Assembly (NCBI GenBank): GCA_964651335.1
Contig: CAZYVT010000011.1
Coordinates: 22,626-86,625, forward strand
Length of the DNA: 64,000 bases
DNA from: 2-02-FULL-66-14 sp964651335
GTDB lineage: Bacteria > Pseudomonadota > Gammaproteobacteria > Burkholderiales > SG8-39
Direction of reading: 5' to 3'
Below, one piece after another: positions 1-8,099 of this stretch. The translations under genes and the position numbers were made by a program. The notes under the pieces were generated by a model that searched no databases, was not told where the DNA came from, and worked only from the letters and a program-made list of their open reading frames with translations. Position 1 is the first letter of the stretch, and every line of letters starts with the position of its first letter.

Positions 1-344
1 TCGCCGTTCACGCGGGTCGCTTCGCCGGTCAGGGTTTCTCCCCGGTAGTTGAGCTGAAACCTGCCCTTCCCGGTCATCATGTTGGTCACGGTGCCGGTGA
101 TGACGCCGGTTTGCGTCGCGACGTCGTTGACTGGATAGAGCCGCGCATTGAGCACGGTCGGCAGCGGGCCGGAGGGCGCCGCGGGAATTCCCGACGCTCC
201 GGTCAACGGGTAGGGAAGCACCGACCCCGGGGGCGGCGGATACGCATACGGCTGCCCGTTGGGCGCGACCGGCAGGATGTAACAGCCGGACAGCGAAAGC
301 GCGGATACACCCAGCGCAGCGAGCAATTTTCTGGAGACGTTCAT
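1..344 (-). CDS. small lipoprotein, paralogue A (3' end beyond window)
   Basis: The visible 114 codons begin at ATG 344 behind a strong GGAGGA ribosome site. The N-terminus is a lipoprotein signal peptide with lipobox LSGC (MNVSRKLLAALGVSALSLSG then Cys), so the mature protein should be lipid-anchored in the envelope. A proline/glycine-rich linker follows, then a core with NARLYPVNDVATQTGV and TVTNMMTGKGRFQLNY, nearly the same as the complete paralogue at 6375-6854. The C-terminus runs off the window. I do not recognise the family. It is divergent from the kinase gene and carries the same upstream 11-bp-phased boxes as its two paralogues. Confidence 0.85.
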   Translation of the reverse strand, partial: MNVSRKLLAALGVSALSLSGCYILPVAPNGQPYAYPPPPGSVLPYPLTGASGIPAAPSGPLPTVLNARLYPVNDVATQTGVITGTVTNMMTGKGRFQLNYRGETLTGEATRVNG

Positions 345-406
345 GATGTCCTCCTGGTCTGGTCAACCCGGGCCTTCGCCCTGGTGTCTCCATCATCGGC
401 CCGGAC

Positions 407-446
407 CGGTTACACAGCGCCGATCAGCCGCTTACAGATCGCTTAC
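407..446 (-). promoter_or_regulatory. 11-bp-phased GTAAGCG boxes upstream of lipoprotein A
   Basis: On the plus strand CGGTTAC (407), a degenerate CGCCGAT (418), CGCTTAC (429) and CGCTTAC (440) start exactly 11 bp apart. Read towards the lipoprotein this is GTAAGCG-N4 repeated on one face of the helix, 63-102 bp upstream of the start codon. The layout resembles direct-repeat sites of OmpR/PhoB-family response regulators; that family assignment is inference. The kinase gene starts 59 bp away on the other side and could share the site. Confidence 0.6.
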
Positions 447-504
447 CGATGCAGGCCTCTCGTTTGGAGCCCCTGATGGCGATGCAGTAAAGTGCCGGGA
501 CCAC

Positions 505-2322
505 ATGGGCGACCCCGCTTACCCCGACGCGCTTGCGCCGCAATACCGGCTGCATTGGTACCTGCTGGAACGCGTGCTCGGCCAGGGCGGCTTCGGCATC
601 ACCTACCTTGCCCGCGACACCAATCTCGACCAGCCCGTCGCCATCAAGGAATACCTGCCGGTGGAGGTCGCAACGCGGCGCGCCGACGCCACCGTCAGGG
701 CGCGAACCGACGACCAGAGCGATCGCTATCGGTGGGGCCTTGACCGGTTCATCCGCGAGGCGCGCACGCTGGCGCGCTTCGACCATCCGAACATCGTGCG
801 CGTGCACTCGGTGTTCGAGTTCAACAACACCGCATACATGGTGATGCGGTTCGAAGAGGGAGAAAATTTTGCCGCGCTGCTGGAGCGCCGTCGCACGATG
901 CCTGAAGCCGATCTCATGCGCGTGCTGCTGCCCGTGCTCGACGGATTGGAGCTGGTCCACAACGCAGGCTTCATCCACCGCGACATCAAACCGGACAACC
1001 TCCATATCCGCGCCGACGGCAGCCCCGTGCTGCTCGATTTCGGCTCGGCGCGAACCGCGCTCGGACAGGCCCGGACGGTGACGATTCTTGTCGCGCCGGG
1101 CTACGCGCCGTTCGAACAGTACTACTCGAGCGGCGAAGACCAGGGACCGTGGACCGACCTCTACGGGCTCGCTGCCACGTGCTACCGCGCGATCGCCGGT
1201 ATTCCTCCGATGGATGCGATCGCGCGCAGCAAAGGCATTCTCGGGAGCACGCGCGAAATCCTGGTGCCCGCAAGTGCGATCGGCAGCGGCCGCTATTCGG
1301 CGCGCCTGCTCAAGGCAATCGATCACGCGCTCGAATTCGCCGAAAAGGACCGGCCGCAGACGATCGCCGAATGGCGCGCAGAGCTCGCCGGAAACGGCGT
1401 GCCTGCGCACGCGGCGCCAGCGTCCGCCGCGATCGAGGTTGCACCCACGGTCCGGGCTCCATCACCGCCGACGGCAGATCGCGCAGGGCCGGGCCGCCGG
1501 TCAAGCACGAAGGGGCCGATTGTCTGGGCCGCAGCGGGTGCGGTCGTCGCGGCGATTGCGGTCGGGCTTTGGCTGCGGCCGGCAGCCGATGGGACACGGC
1601 TGGACGAGTTGGAGCGCCGCCTGGAGCAGCAGCGGCAGCGAGACGATGACGCAAGGAAACAGTCCGAGCAGGAGCGCGTGCGCCTGGCGAAGGAGCAGCA
1701 GCAACGGGATCAGGAGCGCGAGCGCCTGGCAAAGGCGCAGCAGCAACAGGATCAGGAGCGCAAGCGCGACGAAGAGCAGAAGTACGCCGAGCAGGAACAC
1801 CAGCGCCTGGTGAAGGAAAAACAGAAAGGCGGGCCGGAGCGCAAGCTCGCCGCCGCGCCCCGGGCGCAGAAGCCGACGCCGGTCACGGAACCGTCGACCG
1901 CGCAACCGGCGCCTTCCGCACCGCCCGTGACTTCAGCGCCGTCGGCGGTCACAGCGTCGCCGCCCACGGCGGCTGTGGCACCGCCCGCGGCGGCCCCGGC
2001 GCCTCCCCCCGAGGCGACGAGCGCACCCAGGAAGGCGCCCGTACAGGCCGTTCCCAAGGACGAAGCGGAAGCATTCGCGTTTTATCGCAAGCTCGGATTG
2101 CAAGGCGATAGCGAAGCTCAGATCAAGGTCGGCGACCTGTATGCGAGCGGGCGCGGTGTACCGCAGAACAATAATCAGGCCTACTTCTGGTACGGCCTCG
2201 CCGTACGTTCGGGGAATGCGGCGGCAAAGATCAAGAAGGAACAGGTTGCAGCGAAGCTGCAACCCGCGGAGATCCGGCAGGCCGACATCCTGATCGATCG
2301 GCAGCGACGCCCGGCGCAGTAG
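505..2322 (+). CDS. membrane Ser/Thr protein kinase with C-terminal Sel1-like repeat
   Basis: The protein has 605 residues. A Hanks-type kinase domain fills the N-terminus: Gly-rich loop GQGGFG (26-31), VAIK with Lys48, catalytic HRDIKPDN with Asp160, and DFG with Asp178. A single membrane segment lies near residues 336-356, followed by a long Gln/Glu/Arg-rich coiled coil, a Pro/Ala-rich linker and a Sel1-like repeat (GDSEAQIKVGDLYASGRGV). The kinase would therefore be cytoplasmic, with the coiled coil and Sel1 part in the periplasm. ATG 505 was chosen because the longer open frame runs back through the regulatory boxes and the divergent gene. Substrates are unknown; neighbouring envelope lipoproteins suggest an envelope-linked role. 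Confidence 0.9.
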   Translation: MGDPAYPDALAPQYRLHWYLLERVLGQGGFGITYLARDTNLDQPVAIKEYLPVEVATRRADATVRARTDDQSDRYRWGLDRFIREARTLARFDHPNIVRVHSVFEFNNTAYMVMRFEEGENFAALLERRRTMPEADLMRVLLPVLDGLELVHNAGFIHRDIKPDNLHIRADGSPVLLDFGSARTALGQARTVTILVAPGYAPFEQYYSSGEDQGPWTDLYGLAATCYRAIAGIPPMDAIARSKGILGSTREILVPASAIGSGRYSARLLKAIDHALEFAEKDRPQTIAEWRAELAGNGVPAHAAPASAAIEVAPTVRAPSPPTADRAGPGRRSSTKGPIVWAAAGAVVAAIAVGLWLRPAADGTRLDELERRLEQQRQRDDDARKQSEQERVRLAKEQQQRDQERERLAKAQQQQDQERKRDEEQKYAEQEHQRLVKEKQKGGPERKLAAAPRAQKPTPVTEPSTAQPAPSAPPVTSAPSAVTASPPTAAVAPPAAAPAPPPEATSAPRKAPVQAVPKDEAEAFAFYRKLGLQGDSEAQIKVGDLYASGRGVPQNNNQAYFWYGLAVRSGNAAAKIKKEQVAAKLQPAEIRQADILIDRQRRPAQ

Positions 2323-2395
2323 GAACGGGCCGGGTAAAATCCGGCAGGTCCGGAAAGCACCGGCCGCGCAGTCCAGGGTTTGCAAGGGGAAACGC

Positions 2396-3019
2396 TTGGG
2401 TGATGTCGTGCGGGTCGTCGCAAGCGCAATGCGTTGCGCGAGTCTTTGCGCGCTATCCGCGCTGCTTGCCGCCGGATGCGCGACGCAGGACGAGGTTCGC
2501 GACGCGATCAGCGACGTCAATCGCGCCTTCCAGAAGGAGTACGAGGCGATCCTCGCCGAAAAGGGCGTTCGCACCTACAAGGTGCGGCGGGCCGACGCCT
2601 TCGTCGCGCTGCACGCCGCGCTCGCCCGCCTTGGAATGCGGATCATTGATCAGGATCCAGACGTCGGTACGCTGCACGTCGAGGCACCGGCACCGGCCCC
2701 GCTCAACGCGCAGGAGTGGCGCAAGGCCGCCGAAGGCGATCTGCCGAAGATGCGCGAAATCGCCCGCAAGCACGTGGGAATCGCTGCCGCGATGATCACG
2801 TTCGAGCCCGAAGGCCTGCTCGTCGTGATCCACGCAACCACCCTGGACGCTGGCGCAGGCACCGAGATCTCGCTCACCATGCGCATGCGCGAGGTCGCGC
2901 CGCCGAAATCGGGAATGCCCCGCCGCGAATACCCGCCGCCGACCGGCGTGCGCATCGGACTGGACAAGATCTGGGCGCAGCTCGAGCAGGAGTTGCGCGC
3001 CGCGCGCAAGATCCCCTGA
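2396..3019 (+). CDS. hypothetical lipoprotein
   Basis: The 207-residue protein has a signal peptide ending in lipobox LAAGC, so it should be a lipoprotein. The mature part starts with a charged helical stretch (DEVRDAISDVNRAFQKEYEAI) and then a mixed alpha/beta region with no motif I recognise. The likely start is TTG 2396, behind AAGGGGAA; GTG 2408 and ATG 2429 in the same frame would also retain the signal peptide. It follows the kinase by 73 bp on the same strand, so co-transcription is plausible. Its end faces the end of the BTAD regulator. Confidence 0.75.
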   Translation: MGDVVRVVASAMRCASLCALSALLAAGCATQDEVRDAISDVNRAFQKEYEAILAEKGVRTYKVRRADAFVALHAALARLGMRIIDQDPDVGTLHVEAPAPAPLNAQEWRKAAEGDLPKMREIARKHVGIAAAMITFEPEGLLVVIHATTLDAGAGTEISLTMRMREVAPPKSGMPRREYPPPTGVRIGLDKIWAQLEQELRAARKIP

Positions 3020-3032
3020 CGGGTCCGACCGC

Positions 3033-6000
3033 CTACGGCGTTCCAAGGCTCGCGTACACCGCCTGGGTTTCCGCAGAGGGCATGATCTTGAGCCTGGTCG
3101 AAAGGACGGTGCGCAACCGTTCGTAGGCTGCGCGCCCCTCACCGAGATCGCCGCTGCGCTGATAGCAAAGCATGAGATAGCGATACGGCGTCTCGAACAG
3201 ATCGTCGGCCTCGATGAGCCGCAGGTAAAGGTCCGCCGCCGCCTCGGCCTGTTCGGCCTCCTCGCGTTGACGCGCGACCCGCGAGAGACACCGCAGGAGG
3301 CGTGCGCGAAACTGTTCCCGACAGGCGATATAGCCCGGCTGCTCGGACTCGTCCGGCAGGAAAGGACCGCGATACAGGGCAAGCGCCTCGTCGGCCAGGT
3401 TGGCGAGGAGCGGCGCCACGCGCTGCGCATTTGGCAGCCGCAAGGCGTCGTCGAGCTCGCGGAGCACGTGCTCCAGCGCCCAGGTATCCACCCACACGAG
3501 AGCAGGGTTGAGACCGAGGCGCGCGTCGCGAAGAATGACCGCGTCGTCGTCGCCGAACAGACGTCGAAGCCGGTGCAGCGTGGCAGTGAAGGACTTGTGG
3601 GCAAAATCGGCCTCGACGTGCGGCCATAGCGCATCGGCGAGCTGCTCTGCGCGCACATTTTCGCCGCCGAGCGCAACCAGTACCTTGAGCAGTTCGAGCG
3701 GGCGGCCCGGCCCCTTGCCGGAAAATTCCGCCGCAGCAGCCCCCTGCAGGAGATGAAGCCCGCCCAGAGTCCGGATCCGGAACGGCCACGGCCAGTCGCG
3801 CACTCGCAGCGGCGGCACGTGTGGCACGAGTTTCCGCCCGCGCACCAGTCCGCGCGCGAACTCGGGCTCGATTCGGTGGCGAAGCGCGAGCGCGCACAGA
3901 TCGGCCACCTCGCGCGAGCGCCACCACAGCGCATGCTGGAAACCGTGCTCGCGGCCAAGAGCGAACGCTGTTTTCAGAGGATCGAGGGCAGCCGCCTCGT
4001 CATTCATTGCGAGCGCTGCGCCGGCGGCCGCAAGCTGCACCCAGAAACGAAGCGGTGCACTAGCCAGACGCTCGGCGAGCGCTTCGGCGCTGCGCAGCTG
4101 TGTCTCGCAGCCGCGACGGTCGTCCGCGTCCGCCAGCAACTGCGCCAGCGCGGTGCGCGCCAGGCACTCGAGCCACGGCATGCCGACCTCGACGGCCAGC
4201 CCGACCGCGGTCCTGGAGTCCCGGCAGGCACCGGCGGCATCTCCATCCAGCGCGGCAAGCCATCCGCGCAGATAGTGGTGAATCGCGCGTTCGCCACGGC
4301 GCACGCGCGCGCCGGCGGCGTCCAGCAGCTGCAGCTGGCTGCGTGCGCCATCCCGATCCCCCGCGCTGAGGGCCGCGGCCGCGGCGATCGCGTGCAGCCA
4401 GTCGTCGTAGCCGTGCAGGCCTTCCGAATCGGCCGCGGCCAGATTCTCGAATGCGGTGCCTCGCGCTGCCTCGTGCGCCCCTGAGACAAGCTGTTGCAGG
4501 GCCGCCGCGGTCCCGATCGCGACTGCGTCGCGCACCGGGATTCCAGGCGCTCGAGCCCGAATCATCTCGAGAGTCGTTCCTGCTGCCGCGAGGTCGCCGC
4601 GCAGGAGCGCGGCGGTCGCGCGGGCGAGCGCAACGCCTGCGCGCACTTCCGGCGCGTCCGCATGCGCCTCATCGCTCGCCGCCACTGCGCGCTCTGCACC
4701 TGCGAGCCAGCCGTCGAGTTCCGCGCTCCCCGGATCGCGCATCAGGGTCGCGCGAATGAGAGTGCTCAAAGCCCCCGCCTCCGTGTGCGCCGTGGCAGCG
4801 CCCGCGGCCTCCCTTAGCAGTGCGGCCAGCACGCTTGCCCAATGATCCAGCGGCGCAAGATCGTCGAGCTCGCAGATCGTCGCATCGATCACGCCGCACG
4901 CGCTCTGCAACATCCCGGGCCGGTCTCCGGCGCGCCTGAAACATTCGAAAGCCTGCTCGAAATTCCGGCGCGCGGCCCTTGGAGCCGACTGAGCGCGGCA
5001 GGCACCGAGGGAGAAGAGGAGCGTGGAATTCGCCGCCAACAGAGCGGGCGGTAACGATTCGAGCCAGATGGCCAGCGTTTCGCTGCGCCCCTGCTCGAGC
5101 ATTGCGCTTGCCTCCTCCGCGGCAATCTGCGCCACCTCGGCCCATTTTCTGCATTCCATCAGCAGCGCAACGGCGTCGTCGGTGTGCCCTGCGCCACGCA
5201 GGAGCGCCGCGGCACGCTGAAGTTGATCGGCGCCCAGCGCTTCGGGCAGATCCTGCGCGGCGCGTCCGCGCAGGAAATCGCGCAACAGCGGATGCAGCTG
5301 AAAGATCCGTCCTTCGTCTGACTGGATTTCGTCCACGAAGTAGTGGTTGAGCGCAAGATTGAGCAGCAGGCGCGCCGCTTTTGCCTCCCCGGTGAGCTCC
5401 TGGGCCACGTCCGCGGTCATTCTCGGCAGACAGGCAATCCTGAGCAAAAACTGCTGTGTCTTCGGTTCGAAGCGATCGAAGATCTCGCCGGCGAGGTAAT
5501 CGAAAATCACCTTCGGCGTCGCGTCGCCCGGCAGCTCGGCGATGCGGCCGGAGAGTTTGCTGTGCTCCAGCATGAGCACCACACCCGCTGCCCAGCCCTG
5601 GGTCCGCTTGTGAAGCTGCGGCACGGCATCCGCGGCAAGCGCGTAGCCGCGGAGCTTCGCGATCCCGGCCAGCTCTTCGACGTCGAGATGCAGGTCGTCC
5701 GAGCCCACACAGACCATTTCGCCGGTGACCCGCAACCGCGCAAACGATGCCGGAGCATCGCTGCGGCTGGTGACCATTACAAGGCAGTTTTTCGGGATCT
5801 GGCTGAACGCAGCCTCGAGCACCGCATGCAGCCCGCTCTCGAGAGGCACGGCGCGCAGGTTGTCCAGCACCAAAGCCAGGGGCGCTTTTGCTCGCGCAAA
5901 AAGCTGTCGGAAGAATCCGCGCGAGAACGAAGCGATGTCTGAGTCGTGCCGCAGAGCGAACGACGGCAGTTCACGCCCTCGTCCGCCCTCGAGCTTGCGC

Positions 6001-6269
6001 GCCGCGTGTCCGAGGTAGTGGAAAAACGTCGCAACGTCGGTGTCGTCCGGATCGACCTGATACCAGAGACAACGCAGGTGACGCGCCTCCACGTAGCTCG
6101 CTGCAAGCGAGGTCTTGCCCGACCCCGGTGGGCCCGAGATCCAGGCCACGGTGCGGCCGGTCGTTCCGTCGAGGCGCGCGAACAGCCGTTCCCGGGGCAC
6201 GACGGCACCGATCGCCGGGCGCGTGGTCTTGGCAAATGCTACGCTGCGCTGACCCGTTTCAGCCTGCAA
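3033..6269 (-). CDS. large P-loop ATPase / BTAD-domain transcriptional regulator
   Basis: The protein has about 1078 residues. A STAND/MalT-like NTPase with Walker A GPPGSGKTS lies near residues 45-53. A very long helical-repeat region, probably TPR-like, fills the middle. The last 230 residues contain a winged-helix-like segment (FRIRTLGGLHLL ... LADALWPHVEADFAHKSFTATLHRLRRLFG) and a bacterial transcriptional activation domain, as in SARP/AfsR regulators. The start is TTG 6269 behind a GGGGGGA ribosome site; no ATG lies near. The family senses a ligand or partner through the repeats and activates nearby genes; the kinase and lipoproteins are the obvious local targets, by inference only. Confidence 0.85.
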   Translation of the reverse strand: MQAETGQRSVAFAKTTRPAIGAVVPRERLFARLDGTTGRTVAWISGPPGSGKTSLAASYVEARHLRCLWYQVDPDDTDVATFFHYLGHAARKLEGGRGRELPSFALRHDSDIASFSRGFFRQLFARAKAPLALVLDNLRAVPLESGLHAVLEAAFSQIPKNCLVMVTSRSDAPASFARLRVTGEMVCVGSDDLHLDVEELAGIAKLRGYALAADAVPQLHKRTQGWAAGVVLMLEHSKLSGRIAELPGDATPKVIFDYLAGEIFDRFEPKTQQFLLRIACLPRMTADVAQELTGEAKAARLLLNLALNHYFVDEIQSDEGRIFQLHPLLRDFLRGRAAQDLPEALGADQLQRAAALLRGAGHTDDAVALLMECRKWAEVAQIAAEEASAMLEQGRSETLAIWLESLPPALLAANSTLLFSLGACRAQSAPRAARRNFEQAFECFRRAGDRPGMLQSACGVIDATICELDDLAPLDHWASVLAALLREAAGAATAHTEAGALSTLIRATLMRDPGSAELDGWLAGAERAVAASDEAHADAPEVRAGVALARATAALLRGDLAAAGTTLEMIRARAPGIPVRDAVAIGTAAALQQLVSGAHEAARGTAFENLAAADSEGLHGYDDWLHAIAAAAALSAGDRDGARSQLQLLDAAGARVRRGERAIHHYLRGWLAALDGDAAGACRDSRTAVGLAVEVGMPWLECLARTALAQLLADADDRRGCETQLRSAEALAERLASAPLRFWVQLAAAGAALAMNDEAAALDPLKTAFALGREHGFQHALWWRSREVADLCALALRHRIEPEFARGLVRGRKLVPHVPPLRVRDWPWPFRIRTLGGLHLLQGAAAAEFSGKGPGRPLELLKVLVALGGENVRAEQLADALWPHVEADFAHKSFTATLHRLRRLFGDDDAVILRDARLGLNPALVWVDTWALEHVLRELDDALRLPNAQRVAPLLANLADEALALYRGPFLPDESEQPGYIACREQFRARLLRCLSRVARQREEAEQAEAAADLYLRLIEADDLFETPYRYLMLCYQRSGDLGEGRAAYERLRTVLSTRLKIMPSAETQAVYASLGTP

Positions 6270-6374
6270 ACGATCCCCCCTGGATCCAGGTTCCTGCCAT
6301 GAATGGCCGGCGAGAGTTTAGACCAGGCGCATCGCTTACCCGGACCGAGCCCTCTACCAGTCGCGAAATCCGCC

Positions 6375-6854
6375 TCAACTGCCGATGTGCACCTTGTACT
6401 GGGCGCCGTTCGAGAGCGTGCAGGTGCCGGCACCCTGGCGCGGCGTATTCATCTGGTACTCGCAGCTCATGTAGGCGCCGCTCGGGCTGTAGGCGCTCGC
6501 GACCCCGCGGCGCGCATCCCCGTCCACACGGGTTGCTTCACCGCTGAGCGTTTCTCCCATGTAATTCAACTGGAAGCGGCCCTTGCCGTTCATCATGTTG
6601 GTGACCGTGCCGGTCACGACGCCGGTCTGCGTGGCAACGTCGTTCGAGGGATAGAGCCGCGCATGCAGCACGACGGGAAACTGCGGACTGGACTGCGCCC
6701 CGTACTGCGCGCCGCCCAGCGGAATCGCGCCGGGCGGAACGCCGGGCGGATAGACGAACAGGTGACCGTCCGCTCCGACGGGCACAGCGACGCAGGCGGA
6801 AAGCGTGATCGCGGCGGCTGAAAGCGCGGCTGCGACGGGTTTGAAAGTTTTCAT
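6375..6854 (-). CDS. small lipoprotein, paralogue B (complete copy)
   Basis: The 159-residue protein has a signal peptide with lipobox LSAC and so should be lipid-anchored. The core (HARLYPSNDVATQTGVVTG, TVTNMMNGKGRFQLNY, GEATRVDGDARRGVASAY) matches paralogue A, and the C-terminus holds two cysteines (MSCEYQ, GAGTCTL) that could form a disulfide. The ribosome site is GGAGGATC just before ATG 6854. I do not know the family. The 5' leader has an inverted repeat CGCAGGC/GCCTGCG at about 6880-6900 that also occurs, slightly degraded, before copy C. Confidence 0.85.
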   Translation of the reverse strand: MKTFKPVAAALSAAAITLSACVAVPVGADGHLFVYPPGVPPGAIPLGGAQYGAQSSPQFPVVLHARLYPSNDVATQTGVVTGTVTNMMNGKGRFQLNYMGETLSGEATRVDGDARRGVASAYSPSGAYMSCEYQMNTPRQGAGTCTLSNGAQYKVHIGS

Positions 6855-6928
6855 CTGATCCTCCGTAAGGGTCGCAGGCTTCTGGTTGTTGCCTGCGAGC
6901 CCATGATCGGAGGTCCCGCCCGATGGAC

Positions 6929-6957
6929 CGCTTACCGGTCGATTACAGATCGCTTAC
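6929..6957 (-). promoter_or_regulatory. 11-bp-phased GTAAGCG boxes upstream of lipoprotein B
   Basis: CGCTTAC (6929), CGATTAC (6940) and CGCTTAC (6951) on the plus strand start exactly 11 bp apart, 75-103 bp before the start of copy B. Read towards the gene this gives GTAAGCG-N4-GTAATCG-N4-GTAAGCG. The match to the arrays before copies A and C in spacing, orientation and distance is the main evidence that it is an operator. Confidence 0.65.
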
Positions 6958-7071
6958 AGCCTGGGGGTTGCGAATATCCGCCGGGCGCGTTGATCTGGGC
7001 GCCAAGGGACTTTGCCGATAAACCTGCATGCGCTCAAATGCTCCAGTCTGCGTGGCCCAGCGGCGCCTCGT

Positions 7072-7215
7072 TCAGCACCTTCCGATGATGCCGCCAGCGC
7101 GGCAGGTGTCCTCGCGCTCGGTCCAGTCTCCGAGAGAGTCGTAGCCGAGCTGCTCGCGAAACAGCCGCAGCACGCGCTGCTGCGTCCTTTTCTCGATCTG
7201 ACCGATGCTGCTCAT
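7072..7215 (-). pseudogene. N-terminal fragment of type I restriction subunit HsdR
   Basis: From ATG 7215 the frame encodes MSSIGQIEKRTQQRVLRLF and continues REQLGYDSLGDWTERED, the characteristic N-terminus of HsdR endonuclease subunits. Homology ends at about residue 37 and a stop follows at codon 48, so at least 95 percent of a normal HsdR is missing. It starts 10 bp after the stop of a truncated DUF4143 ATPase, as in intact type I restriction operons that carry such an ATPase. No hsdM or hsdS is visible. It is a decayed remnant of a lost restriction island. Confidence 0.65.
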
Positions 7216-7225
7216 CGCCCGACTC

Positions 7226-8008
7226 TCACCTTGTCCACAGCTCGGCGAGCGGTACGGCGAGAACTCGCCGGTCGCCGGTGGGGACGGTGCTTGCGCCCGC
7301 GTACAGGATCATGCCGCCCTGAAAGCCCTTGCCACACTGCTCGGCAAGGCGGCGCAGTCCGATGCCGTCTGCAGGCGTCACGGCCGCCGCGGCCTTCACT
7401 TCCACTCCCCACGTCCGACGTCCGCGCGAAATGACAAGGTCGACCTCCACCTGATCCTTGTCGCGATAGTGCCAGAAGCGCAGGTCCGGGTCGGTCCAGC
7501 CGGCTTGGGCGATGATCTGCTGGACGACGAAAGACTCCAGAAGATGGCCGAAGCGCTCGCGCCGGGTGTTCCAGTCCGCGGGATCGAGTTCCGCCAGCGT
7601 TGCCGCAAGGCCGCTGTCCAGCAAATGGATCTTGGGCGTCTTGATCAGCCGCTTGGCCTCGTTCCGGTGCCAGGCCGGCAGCCGCCGCACCAGGAACAAC
7701 CGCTCCAGGATGCTCAGATACTGATCGATGGTTTCCCGCCGGATGCCGAGTTCGGCGCCGAGCGCCGACAGATTGAGCATGCCGGCGGAGCGCAACGCCA
7801 GCATTTCAAGAAGCCGGCCGAGTTCCGCGGCATCCCGCACTCGAGCAACATCCGCCACGTCCCCCTCCACGATGGTACGCAAATATTGACGGTGCCACCG
7901 TCTTGTTGAGCGGCGCGCGGTTTCATGCGCGTCCGCTCGAACTAAAGTTAGGCGGCCCGGCATACATCCGGATTCATGATCGATGCGGCAGGCCAACAGA
8001 AGACCCAC
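7226..8008 (-). pseudogene. C-terminal part of a DUF4143 ATP-binding protein, AAA domain missing
   Basis: The frame gives 260 residues matching the C-terminal part of DUF4143 ATPases: RWHRQYLRTIVEGDVADVAR, a winged-helix-like segment ending in ILERLFLVRRLPAW, LLDSGLAATL, and a nuclease-fold-like end with DLVISRGRRTWGVEVKA. Intact members have an N-terminal AAA domain with Walker A and B motifs; neither is present here or just upstream, and the first 37 residues look unrelated. I read it as N-terminally truncated and probably inactive. It is paired with the hsdR fragment downstream. Confidence 0.7.
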
Positions 8009-8099
8009 GTTGGGAGGCGCCAGAAATAGGGACAGACCAAGCGTTCACCAGATAGGGAGATTTCCGTTCGCGCGCAATACATGAGGACTGTCGGTCGCC

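Noticed and set aside
111..476. Open frame on the plus strand over lipoprotein A
   Set aside because: It is Arg/Gly-rich shadow coding opposite a gene with a clear signal peptide, lipobox and ribosome site.
424..1410. Long minus-strand frame opposite the kinase
   Set aside because: Its residues mirror the kinase codons and show no motif; the plus-strand kinase has all catalytic signatures.
2453..3958. 501-codon minus-strand frame
   Set aside because: It spans two convergent real genes in other frames and has no recognisable domain.
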